Assembly: GCF_963666675.1 (NCBI RefSeq)
Contig: NZ_OY762929.1
Span: 2,108,001-2,172,000, forward strand
Source: an uncultured Desulfobacter sp.
GTDB lineage: Bacteria > Desulfobacterota > Desulfobacteria > Desulfobacterales > Desulfobacteraceae
Reading direction: 5' to 3'
DNA length: 64,000 nt
Positions within the stretch are counted from its first letter, which is position 1. Each line of letters starts with the position of its first letter. This document shows positions 37,530-46,187 of this stretch, one piece after another. The notes under the pieces are model-generated. The model was not told the DNA's origin. It saw nothing but the letters and a program-made list of their open reading frames with translations, and ran no database searches. The translations under genes were made by a program, and so were the position numbers.

Positions 37530-37936
37530 TTATGCTTTATGCAGATATTGATTAGAAGGGTACAGCAAACAATAGATTTTTGATTCAGCAATAAAAAGTC
37601 GGATGTTGAAATGAAGCCTTAGAGCGCGAATATAACATGACTGGCCGGTTTTTTGCACAACGAACTGTCGGACTTCCTTGGAGAGGTACCACGTATATAA
37701 AACTTTTATAGTATAAACCGGCCGCCGCTGATGATTTAAAAAGTTGTCATCTGTGCTTTAATTTTTACCCAAAAGAGATAATAGCTTTATTGATTTGATA
37801 CCTTCAACTTGTAGCGGTAATGAAAGTGTTGTGGGACAAAAAGCCATAAACCAACGGGACACTATTCCTTTTTTGGAGGGAGGTGTTTCATATAAAAAAA
37901 AAAGATGACATTCTGTCAGTCATTTGGTTTGAAATT
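37530..37936. other. Spacer between the IS110 element and the porin-like gene
   Basis: The first 30-60 bp probably belong to the right end of the IS110 element. The rest is AT-rich, with no open frame, terminator or repeat that I can support. Confidence 0.5.
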
Positions 37937-38866
37937 TTACTGTGGAGATACCACCCCCCCCCCCCCCCTGAAGGAATCCGAACCGCCATCTGTCATTATA
38001 AAACCCCAATCCTCAGCGCCATAAACAGGCATAGGTGAAGGTATATAATCAAAATCAGGCGCTGTTATAACTAAACTGTCATTATAAGCCTTTGCCTTTT
38101 TATTATATGCTTTGGCTTCTTTGTTGTATTCTGCGCCATAAGTTCCGATATTGTTGATCACGTTGGTGACGATATTTGGGGGGTCATCTTCACGATGCCG
38201 TCTTATCAGGCTTTTTTCTTTACCAAAATAATACCTGATACCCAATAAGCTCTGATCGTAGTCCTGATCCCCAGTTGCAAGGTCAGCAAAAACGCTGAAT
38301 CCTTTAATTGGGGTTTGATATTCGATTTTGCAAGCATATAAATTGTTATCGAATGAATAGGAATACGATGCTTCAAGCAATAGGTTATCAATTGGGTAAA
38401 AACCGATTGACGCACCCACATATGGATCTGTTTCATCGGTCTCAATGAAAGGCACAGGGCCAATGGCATAATCAATTCTGGCAAAACCGGCATTCACCCC
38501 AAGTGTAAACGCTCCCAGGTAATATTCGCACATCATGCCGCCAATGTAGGAATCAATGTCACTGTTATGAACACCGGCAACTTCGACCCCAATAAGTCCT
38601 TTGTCGGAATCTCTCCAGAAAAGCTGCAACCCTGTACCATAAAAATCACGCTTGGAAACATGAGAATAAAGCCCATCTGCCTGTAATCCCAAATTTTTAG
38701 CCAGAGGAATATTTATACTGCCTGTCAGACTCCTCCCTCTGTTGGAATCCATATCTCCATAGGAGAAAGCCATTTTTCCATTTAGAGTACTCACCGCATC
38801 ACCGGCCAATCCCGGTGCATTATAAAACACCAGAATAACAATTAAAGCGAATCTTATTAACTTCAT
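37937..38866 (-). CDS. Outer-membrane beta-barrel protein with a C-terminal tail
   Basis: A 309-residue exported protein of unknown function. It has a signal peptide (FALIVILVFYNAPGLAGDA), then repeated amphipathic strands such as FSYGDMDSNRGRSLTGSINI and GASIGFYPIDNLLLEASYSY, ending in LLGIRYYFG near residue 220, which looks like the last barrel strand. A tail follows with a short repeat (YNKEAKAYNKKAKAYN) and a run of glycines from a G15 tract (37954-37968) four codons from the stop region. Length change in that tract would alter the last residues. ATG 38866 follows GAGAGGG. Confidence 0.6.
   Translation of the reverse strand: MKLIRFALIVILVFYNAPGLAGDAVSTLNGKMAFSYGDMDSNRGRSLTGSINIPLAKNLGLQADGLYSHVSKRDFYGTGLQLFWRDSDKGLIGVEVAGVHNSDIDSYIGGMMCEYYLGAFTLGVNAGFARIDYAIGPVPFIETDETDPYVGASIGFYPIDNLLLEASYSYSFDNNLYACKIEYQTPIKGFSVFADLATGDQDYDQSLLGIRYYFGKEKSLIRRHREDDPPNIVTNVINNIGTYGAEYNKEAKAYNKKAKAYNDSLVITAPDFDYIPSPMPVYGAEDWGFIMTDGGSDSFRGGGGVVSPQ
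37954..37968. repeat. Homopolymer tract of 15 C (G15 on the coding strand)
   Basis: Encodes Gly-Gly-Gly-Gly near the end of the barrel protein (SFRGGGGVVSPQ). Loss of one G would add about 20 residues (WYLHSKISNQ...); gain of one G would end in GISTVKFQTK. Confidence 0.9.
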
Positions 38867-39315
38867 ACCCTCTCACAATTCAACAGGAAACTGCAATAAA
38901 CAGCTCCAGCCATCATTGACGGAAAACAGTTTTTGATGTCCAGCTTAGACTCAGCCTCATAATAGAACCACCATAATCTCCAGCGCAAATTATATACCTG
39001 GACAAATAGGAATTGTCAATCAGGGGAAATTTTAGAAATTACATCTATGGTCGTTATCTGCTGTTCAGGGGCAAAACCTGACACCGGTCCAGGCTGTAGC
39101 GGTGTCAGGCCACCCCTTGGGAAGAGGAGATGTGCATTAATTTTGAACTCAGCTGTTTGATTTTTTTTAACTTGTTAAAAATTAAAATAGCCTCACGTTT
39201 CGGGGAACACCCTGGTCAAATATGCCTCGTTACCGGACAGTTGCGGTGGACGACTACCGTGTTATGTCCGGTGTCTTGTATATCCGACCCCAGGATGCTT
39301 ACACCAGTTAAGGGT
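38867..39315. other. Spacer between the barrel gene and the aldehyde dehydrogenase
   Basis: Contains the barrel gene leader, the hairpin at 39077-39109 and a second inverted repeat (ACCGGACA at about 39230 with TGTCCGGT at about 39267). No coding evidence. Confidence 0.5.
39073..39109 (-). terminator. Probable terminator downstream of the aldehyde dehydrogenase
   Basis: Perfect 10-bp arms CCTGACACCG and CGGTGTCAGG with a 13-nt loop. On the minus strand TTTT follows. It lies about 205 bp after the dehydrogenase stop, so assignment to that gene is tentative. Confidence 0.5.
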
Positions 39316-40791
39316 TCAATACAGCCCGGTGGGATTTTCGTCCAGGCTGATAAAGATGTTCTTGGACTGGCTGTAGTGGGACAGCATCATTTTATGATTC
39401 TCACGGCCGATGCCGGACTTTTTGTATCCGCCAAAGGGGGCATGGGCCGGCAATTGGTTATAGGTATTGACCCACATACGTCCGGTTTCCACAGACCGTG
39501 CAACCCGCATGGCACGGTTGATGTCCCGGGTCCATACGGCACCGCCCAGCCCGTAGATGCTGTCGTTGGCCATGTCAATGACTTCCTGCTCATCTTTGAA
39601 TTTGATCACGCAGACCACGGGGCCAAAGATCTCCTGCTGGGTCACGGTCATCCGATTGTTTGCACATGCCAGAATGGTGGGCGCAAGAAAACTACCTTTG
39701 CCAAGTTCGCCGTCGGTCAGCCGTACGCCGCCGGTGATGACCTTTGCGCCCTCAAGCTTTGCCGCTTCTATGTGGCTCAGGATTTTCTGGGTCTGCCGTT
39801 CATTGATCTGTGCACCCATGATCGTATCCTCCTGCCAGGGAAGCCCGACCTTAACTGCTTCAAATCGCGCCTTTATTTCGGTCAGGAATTTGTCATAGAT
39901 CTCTTCATGGACAAAAATTCTGGAGCCTGCACAGCAGACCTGCCCCTGGTTAAACAAGATACCCAAGAGGGCGCCTTCCACAGCCTTATCCCAGGGGCAG
40001 TCAGGGAAAAATATATTCGCAGATTTTCCGCCAAGTTCCAGGGTGGCGGGAATCAGCTTTTTGGCAGCGGCATCGGCGATCTGGTAGCCGACATCTGTGG
40101 AACCTGTGAAGGCCAGTTTGTCAAATCCGGGATGGGACAAGATGGCATTGCCTGTGGTGCGTCCTTTGCCTGTGACCACATTGACGACGCCCGGAGGCAG
40201 GATATCCGTCAACAGCTTTGCCAGTTCAAGCAGGCTCAGACTGGTATCAGAAGAGGGCTTGATGACCACGGTATCCCCGGCGGCCAGGGCCGGTGCAATT
40301 TTCCAGGCCGCCATGAGGAAGGGAAAATTCCAGGGGATGATCTGGCCGACCACGCCGATGGGCTCGTTTAGGATGATGCTCATGGTCTTGTCGTCGATCA
40401 TGGTGGCAGAGCCCTCTTCGGTGCGCACCGCTGAGGCAAAGTAGCGAAAATGATCTGCCGCCATCGGGATGTCGATATTCCGGGTCTCCCGGATCGGCTT
40501 GCCGTTGTCAAGGGTCTCTACCTGGGCCAGATGGTCTGTGTTTTCATCGATAACATCGGCTATTTTGAGCAGCAGCCCGGCCCGTTGCTGGGGGGATACT
40601 TTTTTCCAGGTTTCAAATGCCTGTTGTGCCGCCTTGTAAGCAAGGTCTACATCCTCTGGGCCTGCATCTGCACAGGTGGCAAGGACCCTGCCGTCGGCCG
40701 GGCTTGTTGTGGTAAAGGTTTCTCCCGTTTTGGGCGCAATCCATTCACCGTTTATGTATAAGGCGTATTGTTGATCTATTTTATGTTCCAT
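39316..40791 (-). CDS. NAD(P)-dependent aldehyde dehydrogenase
   Basis: A 491-residue ALDH superfamily enzyme close to the AldB/ExaC acetaldehyde dehydrogenase group. It oxidises an aldehyde to the acid in the cytoplasm. Conserved features are GQIIPWNFPFLMAAWK, the cofactor region FTGSTDVGYQIA, the general-base Glu in LELGGKSANI, the catalytic Cys in NQGQVCCAGSRI, and QEIFGPVVCV. ATG 40791 has AGGAG upstream. It stands alone between two long spacers. Substrate unassigned; ethanol-derived acetaldehyde is plausible. Confidence 0.93.
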   Translation of the reverse strand: MEHKIDQQYALYINGEWIAPKTGETFTTTSPADGRVLATCADAGPEDVDLAYKAAQQAFETWKKVSPQQRAGLLLKIADVIDENTDHLAQVETLDNGKPIRETRNIDIPMAADHFRYFASAVRTEEGSATMIDDKTMSIILNEPIGVVGQIIPWNFPFLMAAWKIAPALAAGDTVVIKPSSDTSLSLLELAKLLTDILPPGVVNVVTGKGRTTGNAILSHPGFDKLAFTGSTDVGYQIADAAAKKLIPATLELGGKSANIFFPDCPWDKAVEGALLGILFNQGQVCCAGSRIFVHEEIYDKFLTEIKARFEAVKVGLPWQEDTIMGAQINERQTQKILSHIEAAKLEGAKVITGGVRLTDGELGKGSFLAPTILACANNRMTVTQQEIFGPVVCVIKFKDEQEVIDMANDSIYGLGGAVWTRDINRAMRVARSVETGRMWVNTYNQLPAHAPFGGYKKSGIGRENHKMMLSHYSQSKNIFISLDENPTGLY

Positions 40792-41266
40792 GGTTCAAAC
40801 TCCTGAACTATTGTATGTTGCAGTATGGTCCGAGCCTTAATTTAAAAGCCCTATGGTTGTTTTTTGTGATGCATGTTTGTGTTTCCATACTATAAATAAT
40901 AGATGGAACTTTTTTATTGCAACCAAAGTAAAATATAGTGTCCGTTCAAAAAAAAACAAGGTCTTGTTTTTAAATGAAATATTTTGTATAAACCCGGGCC
41001 GTGATTCTGATTTCAGGCAATCAATTTAAATCTGATATTCCATCAGCCCAATACACCTGGTTGTTTAAGGATGCCTTTAGCATTTTACATCGCAGTGAAA
41101 CTCCCTTGGGGAAAAAGCATCTTTTCCTCCTGAAAATTTTTTGATATTATTTAATATTAAAAATCCTAACCCAAGTTTTCGATTGTGAATTTTAACTTAC
41201 TGTAATCAAAGAAATTATTGTTTTTAATCTATTGATTATGGCACTACTTTTGTTTAAAAATGGTAA
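40792..41266. other. AT-rich spacer upstream of the aldehyde dehydrogenase
   Basis: About 475 bp without an open frame I can support. It holds the dehydrogenase promoter region (no boxes assigned). Confidence 0.5.
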
Positions 41267-41431
41267 CTACTCGCCCCAATCGGAATCGACGTCGGGAACT
41301 TCGCTGGCCAAAGCCAGCTGAATGGCAACCAGCGGATTCACCCCTTTGTTTGCCATGGTTTGCAGATAACTCGAAATCCGACAATAAGCATCGGCATATC
41401 GTTGGTGTCTAAAACACCCTGATACTTTCTG
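41267..41431 (-). pseudogene. C-terminal remnant of an IS66-like transposase
   Basis: A 54-residue open stretch reading QKVSGCFRHQRYADAYCRIS then SYLQTMANKGVNPLVAIQLA and a stop. It resembles the C-terminal end of IS66 TnpC proteins (KVSGCFR...IRSYLST pattern). The upstream frame has a stop, and no other part of the element is recognisable. A tentative call. Confidence 0.4.
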
Positions 41432-41705
41432 TCAGCAGCGGCATTGAAGATAAGACACCCGTGGGTAAATGGATTGACAAAAGCGCACATAAAGAATTTA
41501 CAAATAATCCGTTCTGAAAAAAGACCGTGGCGTTCAACAAGCAGCTTGAAAGCGAAATCAGCACGGTGTTGAATGAGTGCCGGGGGGGAGGATGCCTGTT
41601 TTGATTCGGTTGTGGATTCTATCATGACCATCGAATCGCTTACCAACCAACTTTTTGATGTCATGGACAAGATAAAAACCGACGAATGTAGAGAACAGTT
41701 GTAGT

Positions 41706-42554
41706 TCAGATCATCTTCAACAGTTGTGCCACCTCCTTCATCAGAGGGATGAAGTTCGCGATGATGGTTGAGATTTCATCTGCTGAAATGCCAATCTCTT
41801 CAACGGCCTGATGGTGGAACCTGTAGGCCAGGCCGTCTGCGCCGACGCCCATGCCCATCATCATGCATATACAGTCGGCCAGGTAGACGACGATGGTCTC
41901 TTTGTCCTTTGCCGTGCCTTCCTGGGAGAGATGGTGATTTTTGATGATCATTACCATTTTGGGAGAAAAATTCCATATCCGGGCCATCATCCCGCCAAGT
42001 TCTGCGTGGTCCACGCCGATTACTTGCTTCTCCGCCTCCATGAAACTGAAATTTTCATGGATCACCAGATTGTAAATTTTTTTATATGCGTTTTGGACAT
42101 ATTTATCCATCACGGTTTTACCGATATCCTTGAGAAGGGCTGCGGTAAATATGCTGCACGGATGGGATAGTCCGAGTTGGACCGCCAGCTGTTTGGCCAT
42201 GATGGCCGAGGCTACTGAATGTTGCCACAACGCCCCTTCATGCATATTGTATCCGCCCAGGGGCCCTTGTATTATCTTGGACGCCACTTTCAGCAATACA
42301 AGCTCCACAAGTCTGTTGGTGCCCAGCATCCTGGCCGCGTCCGAAACGGTCTCAGCGGGGAATTTCAACCCAAAGTATGCAGAATTGGCAGTTCGAAGGA
42401 CATCTGCGGTGATGGCCGGATCATACTGGATAATATTGGTTACATCGTCCATGGTCTTGGTGGGGTCTTCCACAACCTTCAAAAGAGACATGGTCACGGC
42501 GGTGATGGGCGTTAAGTTTTCTATTTCCTGGGCCATTTTCTCAAAGTTTGTCAT
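41706..42554 (-). CDS. HDOD domain protein
   Basis: A 282-residue HDOD protein (an HD-like domain usually without phosphodiesterase residues) that acts in signalling, motility or c-di-GMP control. The domain covers most of the protein: ENLTPITAVTMSLLKVVED, YDPAITADVLRTANSAYFG, HSVASAIMAKQLAVQLG, FTAALLKDIGKTVMDKYV and GVDHAELGGMMARIWNF. No receiver or other output domain is attached. It overlaps the CheD-like gene by 4 bp and is translationally coupled to it, so they likely act together. Confidence 0.88.
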   Translation of the reverse strand: MTNFEKMAQEIENLTPITAVTMSLLKVVEDPTKTMDDVTNIIQYDPAITADVLRTANSAYFGLKFPAETVSDAARMLGTNRLVELVLLKVASKIIQGPLGGYNMHEGALWQHSVASAIMAKQLAVQLGLSHPCSIFTAALLKDIGKTVMDKYVQNAYKKIYNLVIHENFSFMEAEKQVIGVDHAELGGMMARIWNFSPKMVMIIKNHHLSQEGTAKDKETIVVYLADCICMMMGMGVGADGLAYRFHHQAVEEIGISADEISTIIANFIPLMKEVAQLLKMI

Positions 42555-43030
42555 AGTTCCACCTCGCCTTGCCCCGAAGTTTTCAAAGAGATATGACCGG
42601 TGGTGATATCTATTGCGACGGTCCGGTTAAAATTCCCCCCCACTGCCTGTTTCCAGAGGGCAACATTTTCACGGGTCAATATTTGCGCCAGGGCGGTATA
42701 ATTGCGTTGTCCAATATTAAATTCCCTTTCCTGGTTAATAATTTGGGCACCCCCGGCAGCAAATATCCTGATCCTGTTTTTGTCAGCACCCAGCATATAT
42801 GCCTGTTTAAATAATGCGGGAATCCCGGTGTCAGCAAACATGAGCGGCTGATTTTTTGCGTTGGTTTCGTCAATGGAAGCGTCCGGCAGCATATAATGAA
42901 GTATCCCCCCCACCTTTGCTTCCGGGTCATATACCACAAGCACGATGCCGGAACCGATTGAGGGGGCCGCAATGGTATCGCCCACCTGATTACTGACTTT
43001 CATCTCTCCTATACCTACAATATGTTGCAT
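42551..43030 (-). CDS. CheD-family protein lacking the catalytic cysteine
   Basis: A 159-residue CheD-like protein. Normal CheD deamidates glutamines of chemoreceptors through a Cys-His-Thr triad. The fold is clear (HIVGIGEMKVSNQVGDTI, YDPEAKVGGILHYMLPD, RIRIFAAGGAQI). Where active CheD has TLGLGSCVAV, this protein has AAPSIGSGIVLV: the Cys is Gly28 and the Thr region is Ala-Ala, while the His (45) is kept. It is therefore probably a non-catalytic binding protein. It is paired with HDOD, and no CheC, CheY or receptor gene is nearby. Confidence 0.88.
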   Translation of the reverse strand: MQHIVGIGEMKVSNQVGDTIAAPSIGSGIVLVVYDPEAKVGGILHYMLPDASIDETNAKNQPLMFADTGIPALFKQAYMLGADKNRIRIFAAGGAQIINQEREFNIGQRNYTALAQILTRENVALWKQAVGGNFNRTVAIDITTGHISLKTSGQGEVEL

Positions 43031-43536
43031 GTCACCTCAATTTTTTTAAAAGTTGATCCCCGAGGGGGGGGCAGCAGCCTGGAGCCCGTTGTGTATGTCG
43101 GGAACGGAACGTAATCTACAATGTGAGCCAAATGTAATGAATTTTAAGGCGGTTGACAAGTGCTTATGTCCAAACGGATAGATGCAATGATCCGGCGCGC
43201 AGCCCGGATTCACCCGATTTCTGCGGTACAATCAGAATATTCGATCTTCAGCCGGGATAGGCCTTCTTTAAAATGAAAACAGAACCTAATATACCACGGT
43301 CCTTTCTTTTCTGTTTTTCACCTAATCTGATTCTAATAATTTACTGCTATTATTTACATTTCAGTTTGCTGACCATAAATCCATGTGCAGGCTTTAACTG
43401 ACACCTACTATAGGGAAGGGAATCTGCAACTATGTAATTGACGGTCCAAATAAAGAACGTCACTTCAATGGAATCAAATAGCATAACAAGAAACTGAGGG
43501 TGTCTTTAAAAGTATAAGGGGACACAAGGCAGTTTG
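43031..43536. other. Divergent spacer cheD-like / GGDEF-EAL gene
   Basis: About 505 bp. It contains the leaders of both divergent genes and a G-rich patch near 43064. No repeat, RNA or open frame is supported. Confidence 0.5.
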
Positions 43537-45966
43537 ATGCATTTCAACACAGTAAAAAATTTAAGGCTGCGATACCTTTTCGGGCTCAGCGCCATTGCAC
43601 TTCTCGTTACCGCCTCATATATCACCATGCATAAGGTCATATCCAAGCAGCGCGATTTTGCAAAACTGGTTAATCTTGCAGGCCACCAATCTGGACTGAC
43701 TAATAGGATGGCTTATTTTGCAAGCCTAATGGCATCCACTTCAGATGAGTCGGAATTCAATATCGCCCGTTCCCAAGTGGGAAGAACCATTCATAAAATG
43801 AAATCTGCCCACCATGATCTGCGAAACGGAAATCCAGATAAAAATATTCCCATGGTCACCAATATCAATCTGAAAACCATATATGACGATCCCATGGTTG
43901 GACTTGACATGGCTCTAAACCGTTTTCTGGAGCGGGCCCAGGAGGTTTATGATTCGGATATGGAGACATTGACAATTAATTCTGTCGCATACATTTTTTT
44001 GACAACTTACGGCCCTCATGCCCTAGAACCCCTTTTTGATGCTGCTGTTGAAGAATATGAGAATATTGGCCATGCTGCTATTTTAAGAATTGAAAAATTT
44101 GAAATGATCGTCTGGCTCGCCGCCATTGCAACCCTTCTCATTGAACTATTTTTTATATTCCGGCCCTTCGAGTCACAGATGAAAAAAACGCTCCAATCCC
44201 TTCAAACTTCAGTAAATCAACTGACGAGTACCAAACAACGCCTTTTAACGGCCCAAAAATTAGCCCTTGTCGGTGACTGGGAATTCAATCTAAAAACAGG
44301 CAGAGTAACATGGTCGGACCAGGTTTACGACATATGCGGTGTTTCCCAAGAAAATTTTGTGGTTACCCGGAAATCATCCATGGCCATTGTTCATCCAGAA
44401 GACCAGGTGGTTGTAAACCATGGGTTTCAAACCCTTCTTAAAACGCATGAAGCCGTGAATATAGAGTGCCGTATACTAAGGCCTGATGGCCGGGAAAGGA
44501 TTGTATTTCAGCATATCGCCTTTTTAAATGAGACAGAAAACGAAGGTGAAAGACTCATCGGCACGATCCAAGACGTCACTGAGCGGAAAAAGTCAGAAGA
44601 CAAAATAAAACAAATGGCATTGTATGATTCTTTAACCGGCCTTGCCAACAGACGACTCATCAAAGAACGCCTGTCCCATGCCATTGCAACATCGAGACTG
44701 AACAAAAACTACGGTGCGGTGCTGATGCTGGATTTGGATAACTTCAAAAGCCTGAATGACACAAGGGGGCATAATGTAGGCGATGCCATGTTGGTAGAGG
44801 CTGCCCGGAGAGTGCTTGGTTGCGTCCGTAAAACAGACACCGTGGGGCGGCTTGGCGGTGACGAATTTGTGGTCGTACTTGAGTTTCTTGGTTCGGATGA
44901 GGGAAATGGAGTCCGGAAGACCATGCAGATTGCAGAAAAAATAAGAGTGGCTCTGGGCCGGGAATATGTACTTGGCCCGGAAGGACATATCCATATCAGC
45001 ACGGCGTCAATCGGCATAACCCTGTTTGAAGATAGCGATTCAAATGTCAGTGATGTGCTAAAAAGAGCTGATGTCGCCATGTATGAAGCAAAGGATTTGG
45101 GCCGCAATCAATCCTGTTTCTACAATGAGTCACGCCAGGCACTTGTGAATTCCCAGACCGAGATTGCTCATGCCCTGCAACGCGCGATTGACAATCAGGA
45201 ATTGTCACTTTACCTGCAACCTCAATTTTTAAACAACGGTAGTTTATGCTCGGCTGAAGCACTGGTCCGCTGGCGGCCCCATGAGGGGAAAAAAATGATA
45301 TCGCCGGAAACCTTCATCCCCATTGCCGAAAACACCGGATTAATTGTCCCATTGGGAGAATGGGTTCTGGAAAAGGCCTGTCAATATCTCAAGGAATTAG
45401 AGACGTATTGTCTGCCGTCCATGTTTTCGATCGCTGTAAACATCAGTGCGCGACAATTTGTGGATGACAAGTTTATCGATAAAGTGAAGGCCATCATCAA
45501 TAAAACCGATGTTGATCCAGGACACCTTCGGTTAGAATTAACAGAAACATGCCTTGTCCAAGATGTTGGCCGTGCTAAGGTAATATTAAATCAACTGTGT
45601 GCTATCGGGTTTAAAATAGAACTTGATGATTTCGGGACCGGGTATTCCTCCTTGAATTCAGTCAATGATTTTCCATTATCGGCTTTGAAAATAGATCGTT
45701 CTCTTATCTGGGGGATTGAAGAAAAGAAATCTAAAAAAGCGATTGTTAAGGCAGTAATGGCAATGGCCAAGGCCATGGGTATGAGCACCATTGCAGAGGG
45801 TGTTGAAACAAAAGAACAGATTGAATTTCTCATAAAAGAAGGGTGCGATATGTTTCAGGGGTTTTACTATGCTCGCCCCATGTCCTTTGAGGATTTTACC
45901 ACATCTCTTTCAAAAGACTATCAAGATAATTACTCCGGCGGAAAATGCCGGAGTAATTCATTTTAA
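43537..45966 (+). CDS. PAS-GGDEF-EAL membrane protein (c-di-GMP turnover)
   Basis: An 809-residue bifunctional protein. An N-terminal helix and a second helix near residue 200 (IVWLAAIATLLIELFFIF) enclose a periplasmic PilJ-like helical sensor. A PAS domain follows (LALVGDWEFNLKTGRVTWSD), then GGDEF (RLGGDEF near 440, with an RxxD inhibitory site, RKTD, five residues upstream) and EAL (SAEALVRW near 574, LRLELTET, ELDDFGTGYSSL, TIAEGVETKEQ). All catalytic motifs are intact, so it could both make and degrade c-di-GMP. I prefer ATG 43537 over the TTG just before it. Confidence 0.92.
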   Translation: MHFNTVKNLRLRYLFGLSAIALLVTASYITMHKVISKQRDFAKLVNLAGHQSGLTNRMAYFASLMASTSDESEFNIARSQVGRTIHKMKSAHHDLRNGNPDKNIPMVTNINLKTIYDDPMVGLDMALNRFLERAQEVYDSDMETLTINSVAYIFLTTYGPHALEPLFDAAVEEYENIGHAAILRIEKFEMIVWLAAIATLLIELFFIFRPFESQMKKTLQSLQTSVNQLTSTKQRLLTAQKLALVGDWEFNLKTGRVTWSDQVYDICGVSQENFVVTRKSSMAIVHPEDQVVVNHGFQTLLKTHEAVNIECRILRPDGRERIVFQHIAFLNETENEGERLIGTIQDVTERKKSEDKIKQMALYDSLTGLANRRLIKERLSHAIATSRLNKNYGAVLMLDLDNFKSLNDTRGHNVGDAMLVEAARRVLGCVRKTDTVGRLGGDEFVVVLEFLGSDEGNGVRKTMQIAEKIRVALGREYVLGPEGHIHISTASIGITLFEDSDSNVSDVLKRADVAMYEAKDLGRNQSCFYNESRQALVNSQTEIAHALQRAIDNQELSLYLQPQFLNNGSLCSAEALVRWRPHEGKKMISPETFIPIAENTGLIVPLGEWVLEKACQYLKELETYCLPSMFSIAVNISARQFVDDKFIDKVKAIINKTDVDPGHLRLELTETCLVQDVGRAKVILNQLCAIGFKIELDDFGTGYSSLNSVNDFPLSALKIDRSLIWGIEEKKSKKAIVKAVMAMAKAMGMSTIAEGVETKEQIEFLIKEGCDMFQGFYYARPMSFEDFTTSLSKDYQDNYSGGKCRSNSF
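45928..45965. terminator. Bidirectional hairpin overlapping the GGDEF-EAL stop
   Basis: Twelve-base perfect arms AATTACTCCGGC and GCCGGAGTAATT with a 7-nt loop, followed by CATTTT. The left arm encodes the last residues (NYSGGKC...), and the element lies between two convergent genes, so it can serve both. Confidence 0.7.
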
Positions 45967-46187
45967 GCCCCCCACCTACATATACTTGAGGGAAAGCGCC
46001 TCAAAGTTTTTCTCCCGGGCGGTTTTTAATTCCGACCAGATCCGTTTGGCCAGGTCCGGGTGTTCAGTATAGAATTGACGGCTGAATATCAAATAATTGG
46101 GCTTGATGTTTATGGCAGGAGAGATTTTGACGATATCCTTTAGTGCAGGATTGCTTTTAATGATAGGATCGGCCGTAACGTCCTGGG

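Larger units (their letters stand above)
34470..37560 (+). mobile_element. IS110-family element (ends approximate), split by an IS1380 element
   Basis: The transposase gene (34618-37529) defines the element. IS110 relatives lack clear terminal repeats, so the ends given are estimates. The noncoding stretch at about 34470-34617 would hold the bridge (seeker) RNA if this follows the IS110 group pattern, but I cannot draw a convincing structure. The IS1380 insertion has broken the transposase, so this copy is inactive. Confidence 0.7.

Noticed and set aside
41338..41670. 110-codon minus-strand frame
   Set aside because: A different frame of the same strand gives the transposase-like tail at 41267-41431, which fits a family; this one does not.
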